59,248 nucleotides of DNA from UMGS75 sp963648435 (GCA_963648435.1 CAVJDT010000005.1:1-59248); one strand, 5' to 3'; counted from the first letter of the stretch, positions 34,365 through 43,802 are shown. Notes: generated from the sequence alone by a model not told the origin. Numbers and translations are program-made.

Positions 34365-35549
34365 TTAGTTGTCAAGTTGTGAAACTGAACCTGCACCTAC
34401 TGTACGGCCACCTTCACGAATTGAGAACTTAGTACCTTTTTCAACAGCGATTGGGTGAATTAAAGATACATGCATTTGTGTATTATCGCCAGGCATAACC
34501 ATTTCAACACCTTCTGGTAATGTGATAACACCAGTAACGTCAGTTGTACGGAAATAGAATTGAGGACGATAGTTAGAGAAGAATGCAGTGTGACGTCCAC
34601 CTTCTTCTTTAGTCAATACGTAAACTTCAGCGTCAAATTCTGAGTGAGGAGTAACTGATTTAGGTTTTGCAAGAACTTGTCCACGAACGATTTCGCTACG
34701 GTCAACACCACGTAGTAATGTACCAATGTTGTCACCTGCTTCTGCGAAGTCAAGTAATTTACGGAACATTTCAACGCCTGTTACAACACAAGAACGAGTA
34801 GGTTTGATACCAACGATTTCAACAGTATCACCAACTCTAACTGTACCACGTTCAACACGGCCAGTAGCAACTGTTCCACGACCAGTGATAGAGAATACGT
34901 CTTCAACTGGCATTAAGAATGGTTTATCTGTTTCACGAACAGGGTCAGGGATGTATTCATCAACAACATCCATTAATTGTTGGATAGCTTCACGAGCTTT
35001 AGGATCGCCTTCTAGAGCTTTTAATGCTGAACCACGGATAATTGGAGTATCATCACCAGGGAATCCATATTCATTTAATAATTCACGAACTTCCATTTCA
35101 ACTAATTCTAGTAATTCTTCATCATCAACCATATCGCATTTGTTTAAGAAAACAACTAGTTTAGGAACACCTACTTGACGGCTTAATAAGATGTGTTCAC
35201 GAGTTTGAGCCATAGGACCGTCTGTAGCTGCGATAACAAGGATAGCACCATCCATTTGAGCGGCACCAGTGATCATGTTTTTAACATAGTCAGCATGTCC
35301 TGGGCAGTCAACGTGTGCATAGTGACGTTTTTCAGTTTCATATTCAACGTGGCAAGTGTTGATCGTTATACCACGTGCTTTTTCTTCTGGAGCACCATCG
35401 ATTTGGTCATAATCCATTTTCTTTGATAATCCCTTATCTGCAAGAACTGAAGTGATTGCAGAAGTAAGAGTAGTTTTTCCATGGTCAACGTGGCCAATAG
35501 TACCAATGTTTACATGGGGTTTAGTACGTACAAATTTCTCTTTTGCCAT
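34365..35549 (-). CDS. tuf: Elongation factor Tu
   Basis: A 394-residue GTPase delivering aminoacyl-tRNA to the ribosome. G1 GHVDHGKT at 19-26, DCPGH (switch II), NKCD, SALKAL; domains 2 and 3 are full length, ending GAGSVSQLDN. The sequence ITINTCHVEY replaces the usual ISTAHVEY, and HTAFFSNYRPQF replaces HTPFFSNYRPQF; both are minor substitutions near otherwise invariant segments. It is the last gene of the str operon and may also have its own promoter (35585-35613). Codon use and G+C reflect high expression. Confidence 0.98.
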   Translation of the reverse strand: MAKEKFVRTKPHVNIGTIGHVDHGKTTLTSAITSVLADKGLSKKMDYDQIDGAPEEKARGITINTCHVEYETEKRHYAHVDCPGHADYVKNMITGAAQMDGAILVIAATDGPMAQTREHILLSRQVGVPKLVVFLNKCDMVDDEELLELVEMEVRELLNEYGFPGDDTPIIRGSALKALEGDPKAREAIQQLMDVVDEYIPDPVRETDKPFLMPVEDVFSITGRGTVATGRVERGTVRVGDTVEIVGIKPTRSCVVTGVEMFRKLLDFAEAGDNIGTLLRGVDRSEIVRGQVLAKPKSVTPHSEFDAEVYVLTKEEGGRHTAFFSNYRPQFYFRTTDVTGVITLPEGVEMVMPGDNTQMHVSLIHPIAVEKGTKFSIREGGRTVGAGSVSQLDN

Positions 35550-35584
35550 AATTTTTTTATTTCCTTTCCTTTTAATTCATTATT

Positions 35585-35613
35585 ATTTTATAATAAATAA
35601 TCTTTTTTTGCAA
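35585..35613 (-). promoter_or_regulatory. Possible secondary promoter for tuf
   Basis: TTGCAA, 17 bases, TAAAAT in the fusA-tuf gap, on the minus strand. Confidence 0.55.
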
Positions 35614-35628
35614 GTAAAAGTGCTTTAA

Positions 35629-37698
35629 TTATGCACGCTTTTTAATGATCTCTTCAGAAATGCTCTTTGGGCATTCTTCATAATGATCAAATTGCATTGT
35701 ATAATTGCCTCTACCTTGCGTGTTAGATCTTAGGGCCGTTGCATAACCAAACATTTGTGCAAGTGGCACGAAAGCTCTAATTGATTGTGTCTTACCGCGA
35801 GCTTCTTGTCCGTCAATACGACCACGTCTTGTACTTAAATCACCAATGACTGTACCAACGTATTCATCGGGAACAATTACTTCAACAAGCATAATTGGTT
35901 CAAGAAGTGTAGGTTGACAAACTTTCGCTGATTCTTTGAAAGCAAGTCCACCAGCAACTTCGAAAGCAATTTGGCTTGAGTCAACTTCATGATAAGAACC
36001 AAACACTAATGTTGCTTTTATATCGATTGTAGGATAGCCAGCTAAATTACCATTAGCAAGGGCTCCTTCGATACCTTTTTGAATAGATGGAATATATTCT
36101 TTTGGAACAACACCACCAACAGTTTTATCGACAAATTCAAATCCTTTACCAGGGTTTGGTTCAAATTCAACTACGCAATCACCATATTGGCCACGGCCAC
36201 CAGATTGACGTACGAATTTGCCTTGTACTTTGCCAGCTTTTTTGATTGTTTCACGGTAAGAAACTTGAGGTTGACCAACATTACATTCAACTTTAAACTC
36301 ACGTCTCATACGATCAACAATAATATCTAGGTGTAATTCACCCATACCAGCAATGATTGTTTGACCAGTATCATGGTCTGTATATGTTCTAAAGGTTGGA
36401 TCTTCTTCTGCAAGTTTTTGAAGGGCTACCCCCATCTTGTCTTGATCACCTTTTGTTTTAGGTTCGATAGCAACATGGATAACTGGTTCTGGGAAAATCA
36501 TGGATTCAAGAATAACTTGATTCTTTTCATCGCACATAGTGTCACCAGTTACTGTATCTTTTAAACCTACTGCAGCAGCAATGTCGCCAGCATTAACTTC
36601 TTTAATTTCTGTACGATTGTTTGCATGCATTAAAAGAATACGACCGATTCTTTCTCTTTTGTCTTTTGTAGAATTATATATATATGAACCAGATTCAAGT
36701 CTGCCACGGTAAACTCTAAAGAATGTTAATTTACCAACATATGGGTCAGTCATTACTTTAAAGGCAAGTGCAGCGAATGGTTGATCATCGCTAGCTTCAA
36801 CGATTATTTCATTTCCATCTTTGTCATGACCTTTGATTGCGGCGACATCCGTTGGAGATGGTAAATAATCGATAACTGCGTCTAGTACTTTTTTAACACC
36901 TTTGTTTTTAAAAGCTGTTCCACAAAGTACTGGGAAGAATTGGACTGATAAAGTAGCGGTACGAATTGCTTTCTTTAACATTTCAACTGTAATTTCTTCG
37001 CCTTCTAGATAAGCCATCATTAAATCTTCATCAAAATCAGCAACAGCACTAATTAATTCATCACGATATAGTTCGACATCATCAACCATATCGGCAGGTA
37101 TTTCTATTTCATGCCCTGCTTCATCTACATGATTTTCATCATATAAGAATGCTTTTTTGGTTACTAGGTCGATAATACCCTTAAAATTGCTTTCAGCGCC
37201 AATTGGAAGTTGAATAGCATGGGCATTCGCACCTAATCTTCTTTCAAGTGAATCACAACTAAATTTAAAATCTGCACCAGTTTTATCCATTTTATTAACA
37301 AATACTAAACGTGGTACCATATAATCAGTAGCTTGTCGCCAAACAGTTTCTGTTTGTGGTTCAACGCCCGCTTGTGCATCTAAAACCGTTACCGCTCCAT
37401 CGAGAACCCTCAACGATCTACTTACTTCAACCGTGAAGTCTACGTGCCCTGGAGTATCAATAATATTTATACGGTGATTGTGCCAATAGGCAGTTGTAGC
37501 CGCCGAAGTAATAGTTATTCCTCTTTCTTGTTCTTGTTCCATCCAGTCCATTGTTGCGGAACCATCATGGGTTTCGCCAATTTTGTGGATTTTTCCTGTG
37601 TGATATAAGACTCTTTCTGTAAATGTAGTTTTACCTGCATCTATATGAGCCATAATTCCGATATTACGGGTATTTTGTAATGATATATCGCGAGCCAT
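35629..37698 (-). CDS. fusA: Elongation factor G
   Basis: A 689-residue translocase GTPase. G1 AHIDAGKTT near 17-25, then DTPGHVDF, NKMDKTGADF, and the domain III-V region with FEPNPGKGFEF and FGYATALRSNTQGRG. Length and order match bacterial EF-G. It moves tRNA and mRNA through the ribosome and, with RRF, recycles subunits. In the canonical position between rpsG and tuf, 17 bases after rpsG. Confidence 0.98.
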   Translation of the reverse strand: MARDISLQNTRNIGIMAHIDAGKTTFTERVLYHTGKIHKIGETHDGSATMDWMEQEQERGITITSAATTAYWHNHRINIIDTPGHVDFTVEVSRSLRVLDGAVTVLDAQAGVEPQTETVWRQATDYMVPRLVFVNKMDKTGADFKFSCDSLERRLGANAHAIQLPIGAESNFKGIIDLVTKKAFLYDENHVDEAGHEIEIPADMVDDVELYRDELISAVADFDEDLMMAYLEGEEITVEMLKKAIRTATLSVQFFPVLCGTAFKNKGVKKVLDAVIDYLPSPTDVAAIKGHDKDGNEIIVEASDDQPFAALAFKVMTDPYVGKLTFFRVYRGRLESGSYIYNSTKDKRERIGRILLMHANNRTEIKEVNAGDIAAAVGLKDTVTGDTMCDEKNQVILESMIFPEPVIHVAIEPKTKGDQDKMGVALQKLAEEDPTFRTYTDHDTGQTIIAGMGELHLDIIVDRMRREFKVECNVGQPQVSYRETIKKAGKVQGKFVRQSGGRGQYGDCVVEFEPNPGKGFEFVDKTVGGVVPKEYIPSIQKGIEGALANGNLAGYPTIDIKATLVFGSYHEVDSSQIAFEVAGGLAFKESAKVCQPTLLEPIMLVEVIVPDEYVGTVIGDLSTRRGRIDGQEARGKTQSIRAFVPLAQMFGYATALRSNTQGRGNYTMQFDHYEECPKSISEEIIKKRA

Positions 37699-37714
37699 TA
37701 TTTTATTCTCCTAA

Positions 37715-38185
37715 TTACCATTGATAATGAGCAAATGCTTTATTAGCTTCAGCCATACGGTGAGTATCTTCACGTTTCTTAACTGATGCACCTACTCCAT
37801 TTGCAGCATCCATAATTTCTTTTGCAAGACGTTCTTCCATAGTTTTTTCATTACGAAGACGTGCATAATTTGTTAACCATCTTAAACCTAGAGTATATCT
37901 TCTTTCTTCTCTAACTTCAACTGGCACTTGATAGTTAGCTCCACCAACACGGCGAGAACGAACCTCTAATTGTGGCATAATATTTTCAAGGGCTTGTTTA
38001 TAAACATCTAGTGGGTCACGGCCTGTTGTTTTACCAACTTTTTCAAATGCACCATAGATAATTTGTTGAGCAACACCTTTTTTGCCATCCAACATAACAC
38101 TATTTACTAGTCTAGTTACTAATACTGAATTATAAATTGGATCTGGTAATACTTTACGTTTTGGAACCTGTCCTTTACGAGGCAT
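37715..38185 (-). CDS. rpsG: 30S ribosomal protein S7
   Basis: A 156-residue protein with the MPRKGQVPKR start, the 16S rRNA-binding core RVGGANYQVPVEVREERR and the AEANKAFAHYQW terminus. S7 nucleates assembly of the 30S head. Standard length and position after rpsL, with a 47-base gap. Confidence 0.98.
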   Translation of the reverse strand: MPRKGQVPKRKVLPDPIYNSVLVTRLVNSVMLDGKKGVAQQIIYGAFEKVGKTTGRDPLDVYKQALENIMPQLEVRSRRVGGANYQVPVEVREERRYTLGLRWLTNYARLRNEKTMEERLAKEIMDAANGVGASVKKREDTHRMAEANKAFAHYQW

Positions 38186-38232
38186 GATATTTCCTCCTTT
38201 CTCATATCTTGTTATTAATTTAAATACATACC

Positions 38233-38649
38233 TTATTTAGCTTTTGGGCGTTTTGCACCATATTTAGAACGAGCTTGTTTACGGTTTTCAACACCAGTAG
38301 TATCCATTGTACCTCTAATGATGTGGTAACGAACACCTGGTAAGTCTTTAATACGTCCGCCACGGATTAATACAACGCTATGTTCTTGTAGTTTATGACC
38401 AACACCTGGAATATAAGCTGTAACTTCAATGCCATTACTTAAACGAACACGGGCCATCTTACGAATAGCTGAGTTTGGTTTTTTAGGGGTCATTGTTGTA
38501 ACACGTGTACAAACACCTTTCTTTTGAGGGCTGTTTACTTTAGTTTCTAATTTCTTTAAACTGTTGTAACCAATACCAAGATGAGGTGATTTTGACTTTC
38601 TAATCTTATCTTGACGTGCAGTACGAACTAATTGATTAATTGTAGGCAT
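38233..38649 (-). CDS. rpsL: 30S ribosomal protein S12
   Basis: A 138-residue decoding-centre protein: TPKKPNSAIRK and GVGHKLQEHSVVLIRGGR are diagnostic. The lysine in TPKKPNS (K43 region) is unchanged, so no streptomycin-resistance substitution there is seen. It is the first gene of the str operon and is preceded by a structured leader and a consensus promoter. Confidence 0.98.
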   Translation of the reverse strand: MPTINQLVRTARQDKIRKSKSPHLGIGYNSLKKLETKVNSPQKKGVCTRVTTMTPKKPNSAIRKMARVRLSNGIEVTAYIPGVGHKLQEHSVVLIRGGRIKDLPGVRYHIIRGTMDTTGVENRKQARSKYGAKRPKAK

Positions 38650-38669
38650 AATAGTTCTCCTTTCTTCCT

Positions 38670-38722
38670 AAATTTATTATGCATTACCACAGTTCCTGGT
38701 GGTTCAAATATGCATAAAATTT
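38670..38722 (-). promoter_or_regulatory. Structured 5' leader of the str operon
   Basis: On the minus strand AAATTTTATGCAT pairs with ATGCATAATAAATTT, enclosing an inner stem CCAC/GTGG. The structure ends about 20 bases before the rpsL start. Candidate autoregulatory ribosomal-protein leader; class not recognised. Confidence 0.6.
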
Positions 38723-38755
38723 AGTCTTGACAATTGCCAAAACTTAACCTTATAT

Positions 38756-38784
38756 ATTATACTCATTTTAGGGTGCTTTGTCAA
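38756..38784 (-). promoter_or_regulatory. Consensus sigma-A promoter of the str operon
   Basis: TTGACA, 17 bases, TATAAT on the minus strand, a perfect consensus, about 105 bases before rpsL. Confidence 0.92.
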
Positions 38785-38857
38785 TTTTGTTGCTTTAGAT
38801 TTTTATTATTTTAGTATTACCTCTTTTGGTACATTATATGCAAATAAGAAACCATCA

Positions 38858-39382
38858 TTATAAAGATAGTTTCTTATTCATTAAATATGCTAAGATACTT
38901 GATAATATTATTTTAATTAAATCAAATAATAAAAATGGTACAACACACACAAGTAAACTGCTAATTAAATTATTACTAGTATTAAACATATACCAAATAG
39001 TTCCTATAAAATAACATACAGTAGTACCTAAGATCATCCCAATTGGATACATCCATATTTTATTTTTAAACTTGTAAGTAAAAATTCCTGTTAATAGTGC
39101 AAGGGGAATGTAACCTACAATATAACCGCCAGTCACACCTACAATAATACCAATTCCTGCCCGATAACTTGAAAATACTGGTACCCCGATAATTCCTATC
39201 ATTATATATATAAGTACGGAAATTGTGCCCTTTTTGGGCCCTAAAATGGCGGAAATAAGATAAATTATGAATGTAGCTAAACTTATTGGAATATCGCCAA
39301 TAGGAATTGATAATGGTGATATTATACATATCATTGCGGAAGCAACACTTATAATTGCTATATCTTTTATTTTTTTATTCAT
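38858..39382 (-). CDS. bioY: Biotin ECF transporter S component BioY
   Basis: A 174-residue six-helix membrane protein with the BioY hallmarks: GVPVFSSYRAGIG and VGVTGGYIVGYIP. It binds biotin and works with an ECF energising module (EcfA/A'/T), which is not in this window. No biotin synthesis genes are seen, suggesting scavenging. The gene lies downstream of an unusual hairpin element (39428-39488) and no clear BirA box was found. Confidence 0.93.
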   Translation of the reverse strand: MNKKIKDIAIISVASAMICIISPLSIPIGDIPISLATFIIYLISAILGPKKGTISVLIYIMIGIIGVPVFSSYRAGIGIIVGVTGGYIVGYIPLALLTGIFTYKFKNKIWMYPIGMILGTTVCYFIGTIWYMFNTSNNLISSLLVCVVPFLLFDLIKIILSSILAYLMNKKLSL

Positions 39383-39427
39383 TTGTTTGTCCTCATAAAT
39401 TCATGTTTGTTATTACTAAAAATAAAA

Positions 39428-39488
39428 GTTCACATCCCGCTCCAAGTAGAATCAAAGGGAAAGAAGACTTTAGAGCGATAGATGTGAC
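39428..39488 (-). promoter_or_regulatory. Structured element between the M32 peptidase gene and bioY
   Basis: On the minus strand GTCACATC pairs with GATGTGAAC (one bulge), an inner GCTC pairs with GAGC, and TTTTATTTTT follows. It is either the terminator of the peptidase gene or an attenuator in the bioY leader. The loop also contains AAAG/CTTT. Confidence 0.6.
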
Positions 39489-39523
39489 ACTATTATTATT
39501 GTTTGTTTTTTATTTTTTATACT

Positions 39524-41044
39524 TTATAAATCATAAATTTTTGTATATTTTTCTTTTAAATATTTTACATAATATTTAGGATTAAATTCTTCACCTGTTG
39601 CATAAAGTAAAATTTCTTTAGGCGTTTTACTAGCACCAAACTTGTGTACTTTTTCTTTTAACCATTCATTAATCTTTTGAAGAGTACCTTCTTTGATAGC
39701 TTCATCAATATCTAAGTCTTTTTTCATTGCATAATATAGTTGAGCCGCATATGCACTACCTAATGCATAGGTAGGAAAATAACCAAATGAGCCGCACGCC
39801 CAGTGAATATCTTGTAAAATACCTTGAGCATCATCTAAAACATCAATTCCTAAATATTCTTTATATAATTCATTCCATTTTTGAGGTAATTCATCGGTTG
39901 TAATTTCTTTATTAAAAATCATCTTTTCCATTTCATATCTTACCATTATATGAAGTGGATAAGTAAGTTCATCGGCTTCAGTTCTAATTAAAGAGGTATC
40001 AACAATATTCACATAATGATAAAAATCATTTATGGTAACATCCTTTAATTCTTCTAGATACAATTTTTGAAGAGTATGATAATGTGTTTCCCAAAAAGCA
40101 AAGCTTCTACCAATCATATTTTCATAAAATCTTGATTGGGATTCATGCATGGCCATTGTACTTCCGCCCCCAATTAGGGTATCATCTAAAGCCTTGTCAC
40201 ATTGCAATTCATATGTTCCGTGTCCAGCTTCATGAATAACTGAAAAAATACTAGATGTAAGTAAATCCTCATAATAGTGATTTGTAATTCTAACATCGGT
40301 GGTACCAAAGCCTGATGTAAATGGGTGTTCACTTTCTTTAATTAATCCTCGTGTTTTATCAAAGCACATTACATCCATTAAGTATGATGCAAACTCTTTT
40401 TGTTTGTTTATATCATATTTGTTTTTTGTAAACGCTGTGTTATAATGATAACCTTTTGCTTTAATCTTTTGAACAAGAGGAACGATTTCTTTTCTAAGTT
40501 CTAAGAAAAATTCATCATAAAAAACTTGAGTGGCACCATCTTCATATTCATCAAGTAAAACATCATAGCCTTGCAATTGATCAGTTTTGACATAATCAAC
40601 ATACTTCATATTAAAATCAATAATTTGTTTTAAAGTATCTTTAAATAAATTATAATCATTGTTTAATTTTGCATTTGTCCAAGTATTACCTGATAATGCT
40701 AGTAACATTTCATATTTAGTTATTTCTTTGGTGGGAACTAATAATTTTTTATTTAAGTTCTTATATTCTTTTATTATTTCCACTTTAAGGAGTTCTGGTA
40801 GTTCATCTTTTGCTTCATATAGTTCTTTAATCAATTGGACATTCTTTTTACTTAGCATAAGTTTTGAAAGCATTTCGGATAAAACACCAACTTGTTTAGA
40901 GCGTTCTTCAAAACAGCCAATTGGGGCTTCTGTTTCTGAATCCCAACTAATTAGATAATTAACATAATAGAAAGCTTTTATTTTTTGACGAAGTAAAATA
41001 TATGCTTTTATTTTTTGGTCTAACTTATTCATGTTACTATTCAA
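39524..41044 (-). CDS. M32 family carboxypeptidase (Taq type)
   Basis: A 506-residue zinc metallocarboxypeptidase. The catalytic motif HEAGHGTYE (HExxH) is followed by HESQSRFYENMIGRS, supplying the third ligand, and the early helical part SWDSETEAPIG matches the family. Cytoplasmic, removes C-terminal residues from peptides. Length fits the family norm of about 500. The start codon overlaps the end of rpoZ by 8 bases. Confidence 0.93.
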   Translation of the reverse strand: MNSNMNKLDQKIKAYILLRQKIKAFYYVNYLISWDSETEAPIGCFEERSKQVGVLSEMLSKLMLSKKNVQLIKELYEAKDELPELLKVEIIKEYKNLNKKLLVPTKEITKYEMLLALSGNTWTNAKLNNDYNLFKDTLKQIIDFNMKYVDYVKTDQLQGYDVLLDEYEDGATQVFYDEFFLELRKEIVPLVQKIKAKGYHYNTAFTKNKYDINKQKEFASYLMDVMCFDKTRGLIKESEHPFTSGFGTTDVRITNHYYEDLLTSSIFSVIHEAGHGTYELQCDKALDDTLIGGGSTMAMHESQSRFYENMIGRSFAFWETHYHTLQKLYLEELKDVTINDFYHYVNIVDTSLIRTEADELTYPLHIMVRYEMEKMIFNKEITTDELPQKWNELYKEYLGIDVLDDAQGILQDIHWACGSFGYFPTYALGSAYAAQLYYAMKKDLDIDEAIKEGTLQKINEWLKEKVHKFGASKTPKEILLYATGEEFNPKYYVKYLKEKYTKIYDL

Positions 41045-41252
41045 TATCTATTTTATCATTCATTATTTCTTCTAAAGCAATACCAATGCTTTTTATGTTT
41101 CTTGTTGATTCTAAATAACATTTACCAGTTTCATCAATTTCATGAGCTCTTTTCGCAACAGCAATTACTAATTTATATTTAGACGAAGATTTGTGAGTTA
41201 GTTGGTCTATTGATGGAAAACGCATGCCATCTTTATCTTTTGTTTCAATCAT
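41037..41252 (-). CDS. rpoZ: RNA polymerase omega subunit
   Basis: A 71-residue protein, MRFPSIDQL...YKLVIAVAKRAHEI, matching omega, with a C-terminus rich in acidic residues. It helps assemble RNA polymerase. The start was placed at the second in-frame ATG (41252) because AAAGGA is ten bases before it; the first ATG at 41261 lies directly on that SD. It follows gmk directly, as in other Firmicutes. Confidence 0.93.
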   Translation of the reverse strand: MIETKDKDGMRFPSIDQLTHKSSSKYKLVIAVAKRAHEIDETGKCYLESTRNIKSIGIALEEIMNDKIDIE

Positions 41253-41253
41253 A

Positions 41254-41877
41254 TTATTCATTTCCTTTCATTAAGTTATAATATTCCGCTAAGCTACGTT
41301 CACATTTGGCATGTTCTGCCCTAATGATAGCCATAATTTTGTCAGCCGCGTTATTAACATCATCATTAACAACAATGTAATCATATGATGCGGCTTGCAT
41401 TAATTCTCTTGAGGCTTTGTCTAAACGTTCTTTGATGACTTCTTCGCTTTCTGTCCCTCTTATTCTTAGTCTTTCCTCTAAAGCTTTAAATGAAGGAGGG
41501 GCAATAAAAATGAAGACCGCATCAGGCTTTTTAGCTTTAACTTGCATAGCCCCTTGAACTTCTATTTCTAAAACTACCTCATTGCCTTTTTCAATTTGTT
41601 CTTCAACTTTATCATAAGGTGTACCATAAAAATTACCAACAAATTGGGCATATTCTAGTAGATTTCCTTTTTCAATCTCTTTCTTAAATTGATCACTAGT
41701 TACGAAATAATAATCAACTCCATTTTTTTCACCTTCACGGGGCTTACGAGTGGTCATAGAAATAGAGTAAACAAGATTATGTCCTTCTCTATTAAATAAT
41801 GCTTTACGGACGGTTCCCTTGCCAACTCCTGATGGTCCTGAAATAACGATTAGTAATCCCTTTTTGTCTAATTTCAT
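41254..41877 (-). CDS. gmk: Guanylate kinase
   Basis: Phosphorylates GMP to GDP. P-loop GPSGVGKGT, then SMTTRKPREGEKNGVDYYFV and LLEYAQFVGNFYGTP, with EVQGA near the middle. Start set at ATG 41877 (MKLDKKGLLIVISG) preceded by GAGGT; the frame is open to 41937 but the additional 20 residues are not family-like. Upstream of rpoZ in one transcript. Confidence 0.95.
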   Translation of the reverse strand: MKLDKKGLLIVISGPSGVGKGTVRKALFNREGHNLVYSISMTTRKPREGEKNGVDYYFVTSDQFKKEIEKGNLLEYAQFVGNFYGTPYDKVEEQIEKGNEVVLEIEVQGAMQVKAKKPDAVFIFIAPPSFKALEERLRIRGTESEEVIKERLDKASRELMQAASYDYIVVNDDVNNAADKIMAIIRAEHAKCERSLAEYYNLMKGNE

Positions 41878-41908
41878 AAAGTACCTCAAAAAATACATAT
41901 TTTTTAAT

Positions 41909-41937
41909 ATTTTAGCATTATTTGAGATAATTATCAA
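41909..41937 (-). promoter_or_regulatory. Promoter of gmk-rpoZ-M32
   Basis: TTGATA, 17 bases, TAAAAT on the minus strand, about 32 bases before the gmk start. Confidence 0.65.
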
Positions 41938-42007
41938 CTTTTTTATTCTTTTTTTATTTCTTTTTAGTTTTTTAGTGTATAATAAATACTAAAAGGAGTG
42001 ATTAGAT

Positions 42008-43642
42008 ATGAGTATGGATGGAATTTTTATTCATTATTTAGTTGAAGAATTTAATTCATTTTTAGCTAGAGGCAAAATAAATAAAATTTATCAACCTAAT
42101 CCTTTAGACATTGTTATTCAAGTAAAAAAAGATGGAACCACCTATCAGCTTCTTCTTTCTGCATCACTTGATTCTTCACGTTTATATTTGACTAAACAAA
42201 CATTTGTAAATCCTTCAACTCCTGGTAACTTTTGTATGTTACTACGCAAATACATTGAACGAGGAATTATTACAAATATTAAACAATACCAAAATGACCG
42301 AATTATTATGTTTGAGGTTAATACCTTTAATGAACTTGGCGATAATGTCAATTATCATTTAGTTTTTGAATTAATGGGGCGTAATAGTAATGTCATTTTA
42401 ATTGATGAAAATAATAAAATTATCGATGCAATTAGAAAGCTTCCTCCAAGTGATGCATCCACTAGATACATTATTCCTAAAGCAAACTATGAGTTTCCTA
42501 TTCAAGAAAATAAAGTTAACCCTTTTTCAAGTAGTACTGATGGAGTTTTACTTAGTAATATTCAAGGTCTTGTCAAAAACATTGAAAAGGAAATTGTTGA
42601 ATATTATCACGGAAACATTCAAGCTTTTTTATCACAAATAGTAAAACCTACCATTTATCAAAATGGTAATAAATTTGATTATTATTGTTTTGATTTAAAT
42701 TCCTATCAAATGGTAAATAATAACTTTAAAACTTTATCAGAAATGCTTGATTATTACTATAACCAATATAAAAAAACAATTAATTACAGTAATAGTGATT
42801 TAATTAAACAAGTTAAAAGATTAATTATTCATCAAAAAACAAAACTAAATAACTTAAATGATGATTTGCTTAAAGCTAAAGATAACATTAAATTTAAAGA
42901 TTTAGGCATTTTACTTCAAGCTAATCTTTATAATGTTAAAAAAGGAATGTCAAGTATTACGGTTACTAACTTTTTAGGTAATAATGAAGAAATTACTATA
43001 TCCTTAAATCCTGAACTTGATCCTAGTAAAAACTTAAAACAAATCTTTACTAAAGGTAAGAAAGCAAGTAATGCTTTAATTGAAGTTCAAAAACAAATTA
43101 ATAAAGTAACTAGTGAAATTAGCTATTTAGAAGATATTGAATCAATGATTGAATTTTCGACAGCTAGTGAACTTGAAGAAATTAAACTAGACTTATTTAG
43201 TAATTCTGAACAATACAAAAATAAAGTTAAAAAATTAACAAAAAAGAATAAGAAATTAGAGATTCAACATTTTAATTTTCAAGATGTAACTATTTATATT
43301 GGTAAGAATAATCTTCAAAATGATTACTTAACTAATAAATTAGCAAGAAATAATGACTACTGGTTTCACGTTAAAGATGGTAGTGGTGCCCATGTTATTG
43401 TTAGTGTTCCTGGTAATGCTTGCGATTATCAAATGAATGAAGAAACAATTAGACTTGTGGCAAACCTTAGTGCATACTATTCTAAATTTTTATCATCTAG
43501 TAGCGTTCCTGTTGATTATACTAAAGTTAAATATTTAAAGAAAATTCCGGGTATGAAAGGTTATCATGTTACCTATACTAATCACAAAACTATTTATATT
43601 GACCCTTCATACGATTTAATTAAAAGTTATCTTCGTAAATAA
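42008..43642 (+). CDS. rqcH: Rqc2 homologue RqcH (NFACT/FbpA family)
   Basis: A 544-residue protein. N-terminal NFACT-N starts SMDGIFIHYLVEEFN; a coiled coil lies in the middle (about 275-310 and 360-400); the C-terminal NFACT-R domain reads YWFHVKDGSGAHVIV and ends with HVTYTNHKTIYIDP. RqcH adds alanine tails to nascent chains on stalled 50S subunits. Old names include fibronectin-binding protein. Transcribed divergently from gmk. Its 3' end overlaps the Cse60 gene by 23 bases on the opposite strand. Confidence 0.92.
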   Translation: MSMDGIFIHYLVEEFNSFLARGKINKIYQPNPLDIVIQVKKDGTTYQLLLSASLDSSRLYLTKQTFVNPSTPGNFCMLLRKYIERGIITNIKQYQNDRIIMFEVNTFNELGDNVNYHLVFELMGRNSNVILIDENNKIIDAIRKLPPSDASTRYIIPKANYEFPIQENKVNPFSSSTDGVLLSNIQGLVKNIEKEIVEYYHGNIQAFLSQIVKPTIYQNGNKFDYYCFDLNSYQMVNNNFKTLSEMLDYYYNQYKKTINYSNSDLIKQVKRLIIHQKTKLNNLNDDLLKAKDNIKFKDLGILLQANLYNVKKGMSSITVTNFLGNNEEITISLNPELDPSKNLKQIFTKGKKASNALIEVQKQINKVTSEISYLEDIESMIEFSTASELEEIKLDLFSNSEQYKNKVKKLTKKNKKLEIQHFNFQDVTIYIGKNNLQNDYLTNKLARNNDYWFHVKDGSGAHVIVSVPGNACDYQMNEETIRLVANLSAYYSKFLSSSSVPVDYTKVKYLKKIPGMKGYHVTYTNHKTIYIDPSYDLIKSYLRK

Positions 43643-43802
43643 TCATACAAGAAAAACAATAGATTTGTTCTTTCCCGTCATAAAGTGTTGCAAGTTGATA
43701 TTTTATATCCATAACCATATCAGATGGTAGTGTTTCTAAAAACTCATTTACTCGCAATTCTAAATCATGTTCATGATTTTCATCAAATACTTTTACTTTC
43801 AT
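43620..43802 (-). CDS. Sporulation protein Cse60-like
   Basis: A 60-residue acidic protein: MKVKVFDENHEHDLELRVNE, then DIKYQLATLYDGKEQIYCFS and MIIYED. This pattern (VFDxxHExDLE...NxFL...IxDIKYQ...QIYCFSxMIIY) is that of the Cse60 family (Spore_Cse60), a mother-cell sporulation gene product in Bacillus subtilis. It is convergent with rqcH and shares 23 bases with its end. Assignment is by pattern recognition. Confidence 0.72.
   Translation of the reverse strand: MKVKVFDENHEHDLELRVNEFLETLPSDMVMDIKYQLATLYDGKEQIYCFSCMIIYEDNF

Noticed and set aside
38701..38712. GGTTCAAAT in the rpsL leader as a tRNA T-arm
   Set aside because: No acceptor stem or other arms fit around it; it is part of the leader stem.
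38826..39014. Plus-strand ORF opposite bioY
   Set aside because: It is a shadow of bioY on the other strand, with no SD or recognisable protein.
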